6,241 bases of DNA from Desulfarculus sp. (GTDB lineage: Bacteria > Desulfobacterota > Desulfarculia > Desulfarculales > Desulfarculaceae): contig JAIUYB010000147.1 of the NCBI GenBank assembly GCA_020216625.1, positions 1 through 6,241 of the forward strand, read 5' to 3'. The notes under the pieces are model-generated. The model was not told the DNA's origin, ran no database searches, and was given only the letters and a program-made list of their open reading frames with translations. Shown here piece by piece: positions 5,397 through 6,241 of the stretch. Position numbers and translations under genes: made by a program. How positions within the stretch are numbered: position 1 is the stretch's first letter; each line of letters begins with the position of its first letter.

Positions 5397-6241
<845 letters not shown>

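Overview
The window is GC-rich bacterial DNA (roughly two-thirds G+C by eye). The gene content points to an anaerobe that uses low-potential ferredoxin: a four-gene 2-oxoacid:ferredoxin oxidoreductase lies close to an acyl-CoA dehydrogenase. GC content, codon bias towards C/G third positions and this gene mix would fit a high-GC member of the Desulfobacterota (for example the Desulfarculus group). That placement is an inference, because no rRNA or other phylogenetic marker is present.

Layout, left to right. (1) The 3' end of a histidine-triad (HIT) family gene, ending at 134. (2) A good sigma-70-like promoter (155-183) and a leader that can fold into a hairpin, leading into fabD (259-1185), the malonyl-CoA:ACP transacylase. 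(3) Apparently in the same transcription unit, a set in the order ferredoxin (1212-1442), alpha (1602-2663), beta (2660-3442) and gamma (3460-4017), encoding a complete 2-oxoacid:ferredoxin oxidoreductase. The alpha chain looks most like the VorB (branched-chain 2-oxoacid) type. (4) An XRE helix-turn-helix/cupin regulator (4049-4744), followed by a strong intrinsic terminator (4778-4816) that closes the rightward unit. (5) On the minus strand, a stand-alone receiver-domain response regulator (4836-5213) with a structured leader. (6) Further right on the minus strand, the C-terminal ~280 residues of an acyl-CoA dehydrogenase (5397 to the window edge).

How the genes may work together: the oxidoreductase would convert a 2-oxoacid (probably from branched-chain amino acids) plus CoA into acyl-CoA, CO2 and reduced ferredoxin. 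An acyl-CoA dehydrogenase is the usual next oxidation step for such an acyl-CoA. FabD feeds malonyl units into fatty-acid synthesis, and branched acyl-CoAs can prime that pathway. The XRE/cupin protein is the obvious candidate local regulator. These functional links are inferred from position only.

I found no mobile element, CRISPR array, tRNA or rRNA. Nothing here is clearly a new system. The most notable points are a fabD separated from other fab genes and placed at the head of an oxidoreductase operon, several GC-rich hairpins in gene leaders and gaps, and a receiver protein with an unusual Pro/Trp-rich segment before its conserved lysine.
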